A stretch of 64,000 nt of DNA, from assembly GCF_000317065.1 (NCBI RefSeq), contig NC_019701.1, forward strand, positions 1,951,001-2,015,000. Direction: 5' to 3'. Under the pieces are notes generated by a model. That model was not told the origin of the DNA. It made no database searches and saw only the letters and a program-made list of their open reading frames with translations. Of the stretch, positions 25,673-35,430 are shown one piece after another. The DNA comes from Pseudanabaena sp. PCC 7367. GTDB lineage: Bacteria; Cyanobacteriota; Cyanobacteriia; Pseudanabaenales; Pseudanabaenaceae. Positions within the stretch are counted from its first letter, which is position 1. Every line of letters starts with the position of its first letter. A program made the translations under genes and the position numbers.

Positions 25673-26647
25673 TTGGACATAGAGCAAATTATTATTATCC
25701 TCAGTACGGCGATCGCTTCTTCCACACCCTTGATCTATGCCTGCATTGGCGAGACGATCACCGAGCGATCGGGCACAATTAATCTCTCGGCCGAAGGCAC
25801 CATGCTGATGGGGGCGATGACTGGCTTTGCGGCGGCTAAATACAGCGATAGCTTACTGGTGGGTTTTCTGGCCGCCGGGACAGTGGGCGCATTGATTGCC
25901 CTGATTGTGGCGGTGGGGGCAATTACGCTGAGGCGATCGCAGGTGGCGATCGGGTTTGTGCTGGCGCTGCTATGTGGCGATCTTTCTTCTTTTCTGGGTA
26001 ATCCAGTGGTGCGGATTCCAGGGCCAACTGTGCCCAGTTTCAAGCTACCAATTTTGCAGCATATTCCAGTGGTGGGGCAATTACTATTCCAGAGCGATTT
26101 GCTGGTGTATTGCAGCTATTTATTAATTATTGGCACCTGGATTTTTTTCTATCGCACCCCGGCTGGCCTAACGCTACGATCGATCGGTGAACAACCGGCA
26201 GCGGCCTTTGCCCGTGGTCATAATGTAATCTGGCAACGCTATCTTTATACGCTGATTGGTGGGGCGCTGATGGGGATCGCGGGCGCTGCTTTTTCGCTGG
26301 ATTTCAAGGCGGGTTGGAGTCATCGCCATACCGCTGGTTATGGTTGGATTGCCCTGGCGATCGTGATTTTTGGCAGTTGGAATCCGCTGCGGGTGGCAGG
26401 TGGCGTTTATTTATTTGGCATATTGCAATCGTTGGCGAGTGTAGCACAGGATACAATTACTGGAGTGCCCACCCAGATTTTTAATGTGGCTCCATTTGCG
26501 CTCATGATTCTAATGCTGGCGCTAACCTCTGGCGAATGGTTGGAACGCTTGTTGCAATATTTACCTGCACCGCTGAGGTCGGCGATCGCCAATACGATCC
26601 GCACTAGGCCACCTGCGGCTTTGGGTAAACCATTCAAGCAGGATTAG
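25673..26647 (+). CDS. ABC transporter permease, BMP/nucleoside type (second subunit)
   Basis: 324 aa from a TTG start with GGGAAAGG upstream. Eight or more helices. 'ERSGTINLSAEGTMLMGAMTG' is the second-subunit counterpart of the NLGxEG motif (YufQ-like), and 'LRSIGEQPAAAFARG' is the coupling loop. It is 281 bp after the first permease, so it may be on the same transcript with a long spacer. A gene for the lipoprotein binding subunit does not follow. Confidence 0.85.
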   Translation: MDIEQIIIILSTAIASSTPLIYACIGETITERSGTINLSAEGTMLMGAMTGFAAAKYSDSLLVGFLAAGTVGALIALIVAVGAITLRRSQVAIGFVLALLCGDLSSFLGNPVVRIPGPTVPSFKLPILQHIPVVGQLLFQSDLLVYCSYLLIIGTWIFFYRTPAGLTLRSIGEQPAAAFARGHNVIWQRYLYTLIGGALMGIAGAAFSLDFKAGWSHRHTAGYGWIALAIVIFGSWNPLRVAGGVYLFGILQSLASVAQDTITGVPTQIFNVAPFALMILMLALTSGEWLERLLQYLPAPLRSAIANTIRTRPPAALGKPFKQD

Positions 26648-27340
26648 CTAAAGGGCAATGCTTACTCTAACGCTGTAGCGATCGGGTTTTACTGCTTAAT
26701 CCTATTTAAATGCAACAGTTAGAAACTATTTATAATTGAGTTCGACAGACCTCTGTAAATCCTATACTTGCCGTTCCTGGCGATCGCCTAAAGCCCTCAT
26801 TAAGTTTGGTAGTAAGCATTTCTCGTCGAGATAACGTATTTATAGATAGATAGTAGCTTTAGCAATTTAGCGCTCCGCAAGCTGGTAAAGGCGATCGATC
26901 CCCTGGCCAACTGCTCCTGACTTTAATTGACATAGCCGATTGCTGCTCTATGTTTCTAAGTGACAAGGACATGGAGAGTTAAAATTGGTCAGTGGTTGTC
27001 GTGATTTAGATTTAGTTATCTAGATTACCTAGATTACCTAGATTATTTAGATTAACGGGATTAAGACTGGCGCAACGATCGTAAGTTAAGAGATTAATTA
27101 GAGATTAATAGGTAGAACTGGCAAACCTGTGATCTAGTCAATTGCTCTAGTCAATAAGACAAATAACCATTAGCAACTACTGTTTAACTGTTTAACCAAC
27201 TTAAAATAAGGGATTGCAATTCAGACGGATAAGATACTTGATCAGAGCAACAACCATCATAATTTCCCTGGTTGACTAATACTTTGCAACGCTGCGATCG
27301 CAATTAATCATCAAACTTTAACTACAACTCAAGATTTGGA
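26648..27340. other. Intergenic / accA leader with 9-bp repeats
   Basis: 693 bp. Four near-identical 9-mers (TAGATTACC, TAGATTACC, TAGATTATT, TAGATTAAC) run from about 27021 to 27056. The rest is AT-rich with no ORF, and the last part is the probable long 5' leader of accA. No riboswitch was recognised. Confidence 0.5.
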
Positions 27341-28315
27341 ATGGCAGAACGTTTAATCTTACTAGACTTTGAAAAACCCCTGGCGGAGCTGGAAAACCGG
27401 ATCGATCAGGTACGCAACCTGGCAAAAGAGAATGGCATCGAAGCCGATGACAAGATAGTTGAGCAGATTACCCAGCTAGAGCTACGGGCTGACTCATTGC
27501 GCCAGGAAATTTTTAATTCACTCACGCCAATGCAACGGATGCAGGTGGCCAGACATCCCCGTCGTCCCAGTACCTATGACTACATTCAAGCGATGACCGA
27601 TGATTGGATGGAACTGCATGGCGATCGGCGCGGCAATGATGATCCAGCGCTGGTGGGTGGATTTGCCCGCTTGGGTGAGCATCCAGTCATAATTTTGGGG
27701 CATCAAAAGGGGCGAGATACCAAAGACAATGTGGCACGTAATTTTGGCATGGCTTCCCCCGGTGGCTATCGCAAGGCGCTGAGGTTAATGGAACATGCCG
27801 ATCGCTTTGGGATTCCGGTAATTACGTTTATTGACACGCCTGGTGCTTATCCTGGGGTAGCAGCCGAAGAACAGGGGCAGGGTGAGGCGATCGCAGTTAA
27901 CCTCAGGCAAATGTTTAGCTTTGGTATCCCGATTGTTTGCACCGTGATTGGCGAAGGGGGCTCCGGCGGGGCGCTGGGAATTGGCGTTGGTAATCATCTG
28001 ATGATGTTCGAGCATTCGATCTATACGGTGGCAACCCCAGAGGCCTGTGCGGCGATCCTGTGGCGGGATGCGGCAAAGTCTTATAAAGCAGCGGAAGCCC
28101 TAAAAATTACGGCCACTGATCTTAAAAGCCTGGGCGTGGTCGATCAAATTTTACCCGAACCGATCGGTGGAGCCCATCGCAATCCCCTGGCCGCAGCAGC
28201 CACCCTCAAGGAAGCTTTGATCGGCAATCTCGATCGCTTGATCCAACTAGAGCCAGGTCAGCTTAAGCAGCACCGCTATGAAAAGTTCCGCCAGATCGGT
28301 GTTTTTCTCGAATAA
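27341..28315 (+). CDS. accA: Acetyl-CoA carboxylase carboxyltransferase subunit alpha
   Basis: 324 aa, full family length. AccA with AccD transfers carboxyl from biotin to acetyl-CoA, making malonyl-CoA for fatty acids. Signatures seen are '[27 protein letters not shown]' near the N-terminus, '[31 protein letters not shown]', the oxyanion/CoA site '[20 protein letters not shown]', '[14 protein letters not shown]' and '[16 protein letters not shown]'. Convergent with sqdB. Note that a biotin-synthesis gene (bioU-like) lies 11 kb away; this is not an operon link. Confidence 0.97.
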   Translation: MAERLILLDFEKPLAELENRIDQVRNLAKENGIEADDKIVEQITQLELRADSLRQEIFNSLTPMQRMQVARHPRRPSTYDYIQAMTDDWMELHGDRRGNDDPALVGGFARLGEHPVIILGHQKGRDTKDNVARNFGMASPGGYRKALRLMEHADRFGIPVITFIDTPGAYPGVAAEEQGQGEAIAVNLRQMFSFGIPIVCTVIGEGGSGGALGIGVGNHLMMFEHSIYTVATPEACAAILWRDAAKSYKAAEALKITATDLKSLGVVDQILPEPIGGAHRNPLAAAATLKEALIGNLDRLIQLEPGQLKQHRYEKFRQIGVFLE

Positions 28316-28396
28316 GCGAGTTTCAATTAAGCCAAGTGGCGATCGATTAGCCAATTACCAATACCATGCTAGACATGAAGGATGAATTTATATCAC

Positions 28397-28447
28397 CAAA
28401 AATAAAGAGCAGACCAATCTCCCTGAACCAGAGAGTTATTGATCTGC
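28397..28447 (-). terminator. Strong Rho-independent terminator of sqdB
   Basis: Read leftwards, a 10-bp stem (28438-28447 with 28409-28418, one A-C mismatch), a two-base bulge and a further 5-bp stem (28431-28435 with 28419-28423) close on a 7-nt loop. A T-rich run complementary to 28397-28408 follows. Outer bases TCACC/GGTGA (28392-28396 and 28447-28451) can extend the structure, so it may also help terminate accA from the other side. Confidence 0.75.
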
Positions 28448-28509
28448 GGTGATGAAATGCTCTAATCGCCTGCTAGTGTAAATTATAAATTAATTCCCTA
28501 ACACAACTC

Positions 28510-30015
<1,506 letters not shown>

Positions 30016-30747
30016 CTAGTCAATAATTTTGATCTTGCCAGTGTGAATATAGCTGAACACTAAATTAAGTTGATTATATTCCTGCTCAGTCAGGGTGCGT
30101 TTGGCAAAGGTGGCATTAAAAATAGCTCTACTTAAGTGGCTATAACCCTTACGACTCATCTTGCCAGAGCGAATCAGACGCGAGACCACCTCTTCAATGC
30201 TCATCGCTTCGGTGGCTGGTTTACTGCTGGGGCGCAGTGATGGATTAGTTGGTTGTCTAGTTCTTGGCGTGGTTGATGATGATTGCAGAGTCGTTTTTTG
30301 GCCACCCATCTGCTGGGGCTTGGCTAGCGGTGCGGCTGGAATTTCTGGTGCGGTAGTGGCTCTGGGTGGGTTTTTACTCAGACTACGGGCGATCGCTGCT
30401 TTTAGTAATACCGGATCAAAGGGTTTGGTTAAATAATCCTCTGCCCCCATTTCCATGCAACGCATCACGCTATCTAGTTCCTCTAGAGCGGAAATCATAA
30501 TTACCGGCATATGCTGGAGGGTCTCGCTGGCCTTGACTTTGCCCAGCACCGTATAGCCATCTACCTCCGGCATCATAATGTCGAGCAGAATCAGGTCAAA
30601 TAGCTGCTTACTGAGTATTTTGAGGGCTTCTTTGCCATCTGCGGCCATGGTTATTTTGCACCCTTGCTGCCGGAGACGACGCGCCAGGGTATCTCGGTTC
30701 ATTTCGCTATCATCTACAATCAGTACGCTATAGCCTCGCTCCACCAT
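30016..30747 (-). CDS. Response regulator with uncharacterised C-terminal domain
   Basis: 243 aa. Receiver at about 5-125 ('LIVDDSEMNRDTLARRL', phosphoacceptor Asp in 'LILLDIMMPEVDG', 'YLTKPF'). A Pro/Thr/Gln-rich linker (about 128-180) leads to a conserved-looking helical C-terminal domain ('MSIEEVVSRLIRSGKMSRKGYSHLSRAIFNATFAKRTLTEQEYNQLNLVFSYIHTGKI'), which is not a known DNA-binding type. The receiver is clearly paralogous to those of the next two genes. No kinase is adjacent. Confidence 0.85.
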   Translation of the reverse strand: MVERGYSVLIVDDSEMNRDTLARRLRQQGCKITMAADGKEALKILSKQLFDLILLDIMMPEVDGYTVLGKVKASETLQHMPVIMISALEELDSVMRCMEMGAEDYLTKPFDPVLLKAAIARSLSKNPPRATTAPEIPAAPLAKPQQMGGQKTTLQSSSTTPRTRQPTNPSLRPSSKPATEAMSIEEVVSRLIRSGKMSRKGYSHLSRAIFNATFAKRTLTEQEYNQLNLVFSYIHTGKIKIID

Positions 30748-30978
30748 GAATCATCCTTTATTGCAATTTCTAGATATAGCCGACCAATAATCTAGTTAGT
30801 TTCTATTCCTTGCTAGTCTCATTATGCTGTACGGAATTAATAATTACTGTGATTTATTTGCTGTTTGGGCAAACCAGAAGTTATTTTTATTTTGCGATCG
30901 GTGGTAATCCCAAAATCGCCCCAAACACTGCTTCCTGCTTTAGCGATCGTTTTGATCGCCCTCATGTTCTAAAAATTA

Positions 30979-31050
30979 GCAGTATTCTTGACATCTGCAG
31001 TATTCTTGACATCTGCAGTATTCTTGACATCTGCAGTATTCTTGACATCT
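30979..31050. repeat. Four tandem copies of an 18-bp unit
   Basis: GCAGTATTCTTGACATCT is repeated exactly four times (30979-30996, 30997-31014, 31015-31032, 31033-31050) with no spacers. Each copy contains TTGACA and the PstI-type palindrome CTGCAG across junctions. The last copy runs into the stop codon of the diguanylate cyclase gene. On the + strand it keeps an open frame (SILDIC repeats), probably by chance. Confidence 0.95.
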
Positions 31051-32053
31051 AGGTAATTAGGCCAGCACTAAGACCATCATGCCAAACTTGCACCTGGTTC
31101 TTACCCTGCTGCTTAGCCAAAAAGAGCGCTTTATCAGCATTGGCAATTATTTCCGAATAACCACGATCGCCACCAGCCAGCACTGCCGTAACCCCTAAGC
31201 TGATGGTGACATACATACTGGCAGCCGAATATGCATGATTAATCTGCAAGTTCTCCACATCCTGCCGTAGCTCTCTTGCCAATTTCTCCGCCCCGCTCAA
31301 AGGCGTATTGGGTAAAATAACCACAAATTCTTCACCGCCATATCTGGCCACAACATCATGGGGGCGCTTGATCGTGCGCTGGGCAACTCTGGCAACTTGT
31401 TTTAAGCATTCATCACCAGCCTGATGGCCATAGGCATCATTAAATTGTTTAAAGAAGTCAATATCAAAAATGATCAGCGCGATCGTTTGCTTCTCGGCGA
31501 CTGCGATCGACCAGGCCTTAGCGATCGCATCATCAAAATAGCGGCGATTGGCAATCCCAGTTAAACCATCCAATTTAGAGAGTTGCTCTAGCTGCTGATT
31601 AACTTCCGCCAATTTTTTATTGGCTTCTTCTAGTTGCTGTCGGTAAATTTCTTCTTGATCGCGGAGGCGTTTTTTCTCTAGGCAGGCACTGGTGCGCGCC
31701 TTCAGCAACACCCGATTAAAGGGCTTGTGTAAATAATCCTCTGCCCCCATTTCAATGCATCTGACCACACTATCAATCTCGTCTACAGCGGAGATCATAA
31801 TCACTGGGATGTGGCTCAGTTTAAGATCTGCTTTCAAATATGCCAGCAATTCATAGCCATTCATCTGGGGCATTTGAATATCTAGGAGGATTAGGTCAAA
31901 ATTATGCCCACTAAGCATTTCGAGCGCTTCTTTACCATTTTCCGCCGCGAGTATTTGTTGATATCCCTGACGTACCAAATGTCGCCGCAACACGTCACGG
32001 TTCATTTCATTATCGTCAACGATTAATAGGTTAAAATCTTCATGATTTGGCAT
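31049..32053 (-). CDS. Response regulator with GGDEF output (diguanylate cyclase)
   Basis: 334 aa. Receiver (about 8-125, 'LIVDDNEMNRDVL', Asp in 'LILLDIQMPQMNG', 'LHKPFNRV'), a coiled coil (about 125-162) and a GGDEF domain (about 165-325) with active site 'RYGGEEF'. RPHD precedes it by five residues and matches the RxxD inhibitory site, so product feedback is expected. It should make c-di-GMP when phosphorylated and dimerised. It overlaps the upstream receiver gene by 14 bp, so translation is coupled. Confidence 0.92.
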   Translation of the reverse strand: MPNHEDFNLLIVDDNEMNRDVLRRHLVRQGYQQILAAENGKEALEMLSGHNFDLILLDIQMPQMNGYELLAYLKADLKLSHIPVIMISAVDEIDSVVRCIEMGAEDYLHKPFNRVLLKARTSACLEKKRLRDQEEIYRQQLEEANKKLAEVNQQLEQLSKLDGLTGIANRRYFDDAIAKAWSIAVAEKQTIALIIFDIDFFKQFNDAYGHQAGDECLKQVARVAQRTIKRPHDVVARYGGEEFVVILPNTPLSGAEKLARELRQDVENLQINHAYSAASMYVTISLGVTAVLAGGDRGYSEIIANADKALFLAKQQGKNQVQVWHDGLSAGLIT

Positions 32054-32417
32054 TTTGGTTTAGCAATGCTTGGATTTTACCTAAAAGACGCTTAAATTCG
32101 ATCGGTTTGGTGTCGTAGTCATTACAACCTGCGGCCATGCCCTTTTCACGATCGCCAGTCATGGCATGGGCCGATAGCCCAATCACCGGAATATGCTGAG
32201 TAATGGTATTTGTTTTGAGCTGTCTAGTGGCCTCCCAGCCATCCAGTACGGGCAAACTCATATCCATTAAAATCAGGTCTGGGGGGTCTGCTTGGGCGAT
32301 CGCCAACCCTTGCTTACCATCGGTGGCGATTTCAACCTTAAACCCCTTGCGGATCAGCCGCCGCGATAGCATATCCCGATTCATTTCATTATCTTCAACC
32401 AGCAGAATCCTAGTCAT
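32040..32417 (-). CDS. Single-domain response regulator
   Basis: 125 aa receiver: 'LLVEDNEMNRDMLSRRLIRKGF', phosphoacceptor Asp in 'LILMDMSLPVLDG', 'GLSAHAM' and 'YDTKPI'. First gene of a cluster with the receiver-GGDEF gene; the stop overlaps the next start by 14 bp. It could hand phosphate to, or compete with, the downstream receivers, which share its EMNRD segment. No kinase is encoded beside it. Confidence 0.9.
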   Translation of the reverse strand: MTRILLVEDNEMNRDMLSRRLIRKGFKVEIATDGKQGLAIAQADPPDLILMDMSLPVLDGWEATRQLKTNTITQHIPVIGLSAHAMTGDREKGMAAGCNDYDTKPIEFKRLLGKIQALLNQNAKS

Positions 32418-33114
32418 ATTGGGTCTATCTGAACTATATCAATATGAAATGAATAACAACAACACGAATTGGGTTCAAACTTGGTTTAACCCAGATTTTA
32501 AAGATCATAGCAGCGCAACTAGGTTAGCGATCTAAACCACTTATGGAGCTTTACTAGGAGAATGCTTAATCTATTGCTGCTCTTTACTTAATTGATGCAA
32601 GGATAAGGATAATATTTGATTAAAACTTGCGCATGGTTTATTTATAGCTAGTAGCTAGCAATCTGCCCAACCATGCCAGCAAACCAATTGTTTAATATTT
32701 CAGTCTAATTAATTATCCCCCGATTTAATACCACCATGCTACTCAGAAAGTTTGAGTAAAATTTAAGTAAAAATAGACAACAGACAATTAGTCCACTTAG
32801 TCCCGCTGAAAAAGATGTGCCAGTAATGTATGTAAGTTTAATATACTCATTATTAGAACCTGTAGCCATAATTACTGCTGCGATCCTGGTTAAGAATGCG
32901 TTAGCTTTATATTGGCAGAATATGGCTGTTGCCAAAATATGGCTAAGCACTTAATCATTGAGCGTTTTTACCGACAGAAAACCAGGCCAAGCTTTTTGGC
33001 TTAAACCAGCAAACCATAGAAATTAATGATTACTCTGCATAGAATATTCGCTATGGTAGTAATATATTAATACTTAAAAACATTATAAGTGCAGATCAAG
33101 CTTAGGCGGCTCCT
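32418..33114. other. Intergenic upstream of the LysR regulator
   Basis: 697 bp between divergent genes. The only ORFs (an 81-aa minus-strand one at 32705-32950) are low-complexity and not convincing. ACTTA-N9-TAAGT at 33072-33090, 24 bp before the TTG start, is an inverted repeat with T-N11-A spacing, the usual LysR autoregulatory layout. Confidence 0.5.
33072..33090. promoter_or_regulatory. Possible LysR box
   Basis: ACTTAAAAACATTATAAGT is an inverted repeat with 5-bp arms and a 9-bp spacer, giving the T-N11-A core of LysR operators. It lies directly ahead of the LysR-type gene. The surrounding sequence is AT-rich, so chance occurrence is possible. Confidence 0.4.
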
Positions 33115-34077
33115 TTGAAGCAAGCAACTCTACATCAGTTAAAGGTATTTGAAGTAGCAGCTCGTCATGGCAGTTTTACTCGCGCTGCTGAAGAGTTATT
33201 TCTAACTCAGCCGACAGTATCCATGCAAATCAAGCAGCTCACCAAAGCCGTTGGTTTACCTCTGTTTGAGCAAGTAGGCAAGCGGTTATATCTAACTGAG
33301 GCTGGGAAAGAATTATTTAGCACCTGCCAGAATATCTTTGGTCTCTTGTCACAGTTTGAAATGACAGTGGCGAATATGAAGGGGATGAAACAGGGTAGCC
33401 TGAGTCTGGCTGTAGTAACTACCGCAAAATATGTAATTCCCCGGCTATTAGGGCCATTCTGCCAACGATTTCCTGGGATTGATGTATCGCTCAAGGTTAC
33501 CAATCATGAGCGTCTTCTAGAGCGATTGGGAAATAATAAGGATGATTTGTATATCCTCAGTAAACCGCCCACTAATACTGATATTTCCTCATATCCATTC
33601 CTAGAGAATCCACTGGTGGTACTTGCGCCTAGCAATCATCCGTTGGTAAATGAATCAAATATTCCGATCGAGCGGTTGGCCCAAGAGCCGTTTATAATGC
33701 GTGAGCCTGGTTCAAATACGCGTAGAACTGTAGAGAAACTGTTTGCCGAGCATGATGTATCGGCGCAAATCCGCTTGGAGTTATCCAGTAATGAGGCGAT
33801 CAAACAGGCGATCGCTGGTGGTTTGGGCATATCAGTGCTTTCATTGCACACCCTGGCACTTGAAGGAGCTAGCAATCAAATTAAAATTCTTGATGTTGAG
33901 CATTTCCCGATTATGAGCCACTGGTATGTGATCAACCTGTCTAGTAAGCAATTATCGGTGGTGGCAGAAACCTTCCTGGACTACCTTAAGAACGAAGGCA
34001 AAGAGATTGCCGACCAAAGTGTAGTGCCATTGCAAAAGAATATGAAGGATGCCAGTAAAGCGGCTGTATCCCTCTAA
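33115..34077 (+). CDS. cmpR: LysR-type regulator, CmpR-like (inorganic-carbon response)
   Basis: 320 aa from a TTG start. The N-terminus 'KQATLHQLKVFEVAARHGSFTRAAEELFLTQPTVSMQIKQLTKAVGLPLFEQVGKRLYLTEAG' closely follows CmpR from Synechocystis/Synechococcus, as I recall it. CmpR activates the bicarbonate transporter and other low-CO2 genes and uses 2-phosphoglycolate and RuBP as effectors. The effector domain (about 90-300) is intact. Related CcmR/NdhR and RbcR proteins begin differently. The cmpABCD operon is not in this window, but carboxysome and NDH-1 CO2-uptake genes are. Confidence 0.75.
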   Translation: MKQATLHQLKVFEVAARHGSFTRAAEELFLTQPTVSMQIKQLTKAVGLPLFEQVGKRLYLTEAGKELFSTCQNIFGLLSQFEMTVANMKGMKQGSLSLAVVTTAKYVIPRLLGPFCQRFPGIDVSLKVTNHERLLERLGNNKDDLYILSKPPTNTDISSYPFLENPLVVLAPSNHPLVNESNIPIERLAQEPFIMREPGSNTRRTVEKLFAEHDVSAQIRLELSSNEAIKQAIAGGLGISVLSLHTLALEGASNQIKILDVEHFPIMSHWYVINLSSKQLSVVAETFLDYLKNEGKEIADQSVVPLQKNMKDASKAAVSL

Positions 34078-34108
34078 ATCAAGCTAAATCAATTTAAATT
34101 AAGCTAAA

Positions 34109-35128
34109 TCAAATTGAATAATTCAAGGGAAAAGCTCGCACGCCACGTGGCCGGACATAGACCGTTTGGCGTGGTTGGAGATTGAGATCATGAAAGCGAT
34201 CGCGGGTGAGATGAGCAGTTAATACCTGACCATCATCAAGCACCACCTCTGCTTGCACTTCCCAGCCCAGATGGATAATCCGATTAATCCGGGCAGGAAG
34301 CGTCGAGCCATTGGCAGCAGTTTCGATCAAAATATCCTGGGGACGAATATAAACATGCTCATGTTCATCAAAGGCATGGCCGCTGCTGGAAAAAGCCGAT
34401 AGATTATTTGGTACCACATTCACCGGACCAATGAAACTCATTACAAAAGGCGTGGCCGGATGATCATAGATTTGCTCTGGTGTGCCCACTTGTTCAATCA
34501 AGCCCTTATTCATCACCACGATCGAATCGGCCACCTCCATTGCTTCTTCTTGATCGTGGGTCACAAACACACTGGTCACATGCACCTCATCATGCAAACG
34601 GCGTAACCAGGCGCGGAGTTCTTTGCGGACTTTGGCATCGAGCGCCCCAAATGGCTCATCTAGCAATAAAACCTTGGGCTCCACAGCCAGAGCTCTGGCC
34701 AGGGCGACCCGCTGACGTTGACCGCCGGAAAGCTGAGAGGGGAAGCGATTGCCCAACCCAGCCAACTGCACCAATTTTAGGAGTTCATCTACTTTAGGCT
34801 TGATTTCGGCTTTGGGGCGTTTGCGAATCTCTAGGCCAAAGGCAATATTCTGGCGCACGGTCATGTGGCGAAACAGGGCATAGTGCTGAAACACAAAGCC
34901 AATATTACGATCGCGCACATCCTGGTGGGTGGCATTCTCACCGGTCAGAAAAACCTCGCCCGTGTCGGGAATTTCCAGGCCAGCGATCAGGCGCAAAAGA
35001 GTCGATTTCCCCGAACCCGAAGGCCCCAACAAGGCCACCAGCGATCCCGATTCGACCTCCAGATTAATATTATCAACGGCTTTAAAGTCTCCATAGTATT
35101 TCGATACATTCTGAACCACTATGCCCAC
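34109..35128 (-). CDS. cysA: Sulfate/thiosulfate ABC transporter ATP-binding protein
   Basis: 339 aa. The ABC domain has Walker [10 protein letters not shown] (35-43), '[22 protein letters not shown]' and signature 'LSGGQRQR', and the C-terminal regulatory OB-type domain has 'VNVVPN' and 'VYIRPQDI', the CysA arrangement. It powers uptake of sulfate. The permeases CysT/CysW and binding protein are not adjacent, unlike the usual operon. Convergent with the LysR gene, with only 31 bp between them. Confidence 0.88.
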   Translation of the reverse strand: MGIVVQNVSKYYGDFKAVDNINLEVESGSLVALLGPSGSGKSTLLRLIAGLEIPDTGEVFLTGENATHQDVRDRNIGFVFQHYALFRHMTVRQNIAFGLEIRKRPKAEIKPKVDELLKLVQLAGLGNRFPSQLSGGQRQRVALARALAVEPKVLLLDEPFGALDAKVRKELRAWLRRLHDEVHVTSVFVTHDQEEAMEVADSIVVMNKGLIEQVGTPEQIYDHPATPFVMSFIGPVNVVPNNLSAFSSSGHAFDEHEHVYIRPQDILIETAANGSTLPARINRIIHLGWEVQAEVVLDDGQVLTAHLTRDRFHDLNLQPRQTVYVRPRGVRAFPLNYSI

Positions 35129-35430
35129 TTGTAAAAACCTCTAGCCTAAATTAATAGAGAACACTTTGCTTGTTTGATTTGGCGCTTATTTGGCAATCAT
35201 GTTGTTGCGCCGATCGCTCTAAGAAAAACGTTTGATCAAATCCACACCTTGCCGATCGGTTTACCGATGATTAGATCTTCTATGTATCATATCCTACATT
35301 TAATTATTTTATGGTTCTTTGGTGATGATGCCCAAATCTATGTATAGGTTCCCCCGATCATGAGTATATACCTAGATATTCCAGCTAACTGTGATGCGGA
35401 TCTAGATTAGCAATCTGAAGTATATAGCTT
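35129..35430. other. Intergenic, nothing recognised
   Basis: 302 bp of AT-rich DNA holding the cysA leader and the 3' flank of the flavoprotein gene. No repeat, RNA or ORF stands out. Confidence 0.5.

Noticed and set aside
30979-31050. Possible CRISPR array
   Set aside because: The units are 18 bp, directly adjacent, identical and without spacers, so this is a simple tandem repeat.
30810-31052. 80-aa ORF with SILDIC repeats
   Set aside because: It arises from reading the 18-bp repeat in frame. There is no ribosome site and the rest is not protein-like.
32705-32950. 81-aa minus-strand ORF
   Set aside because: Patchy hydrophobic content, no ribosome site and no family resemblance. It lies in an AT-rich spacer.
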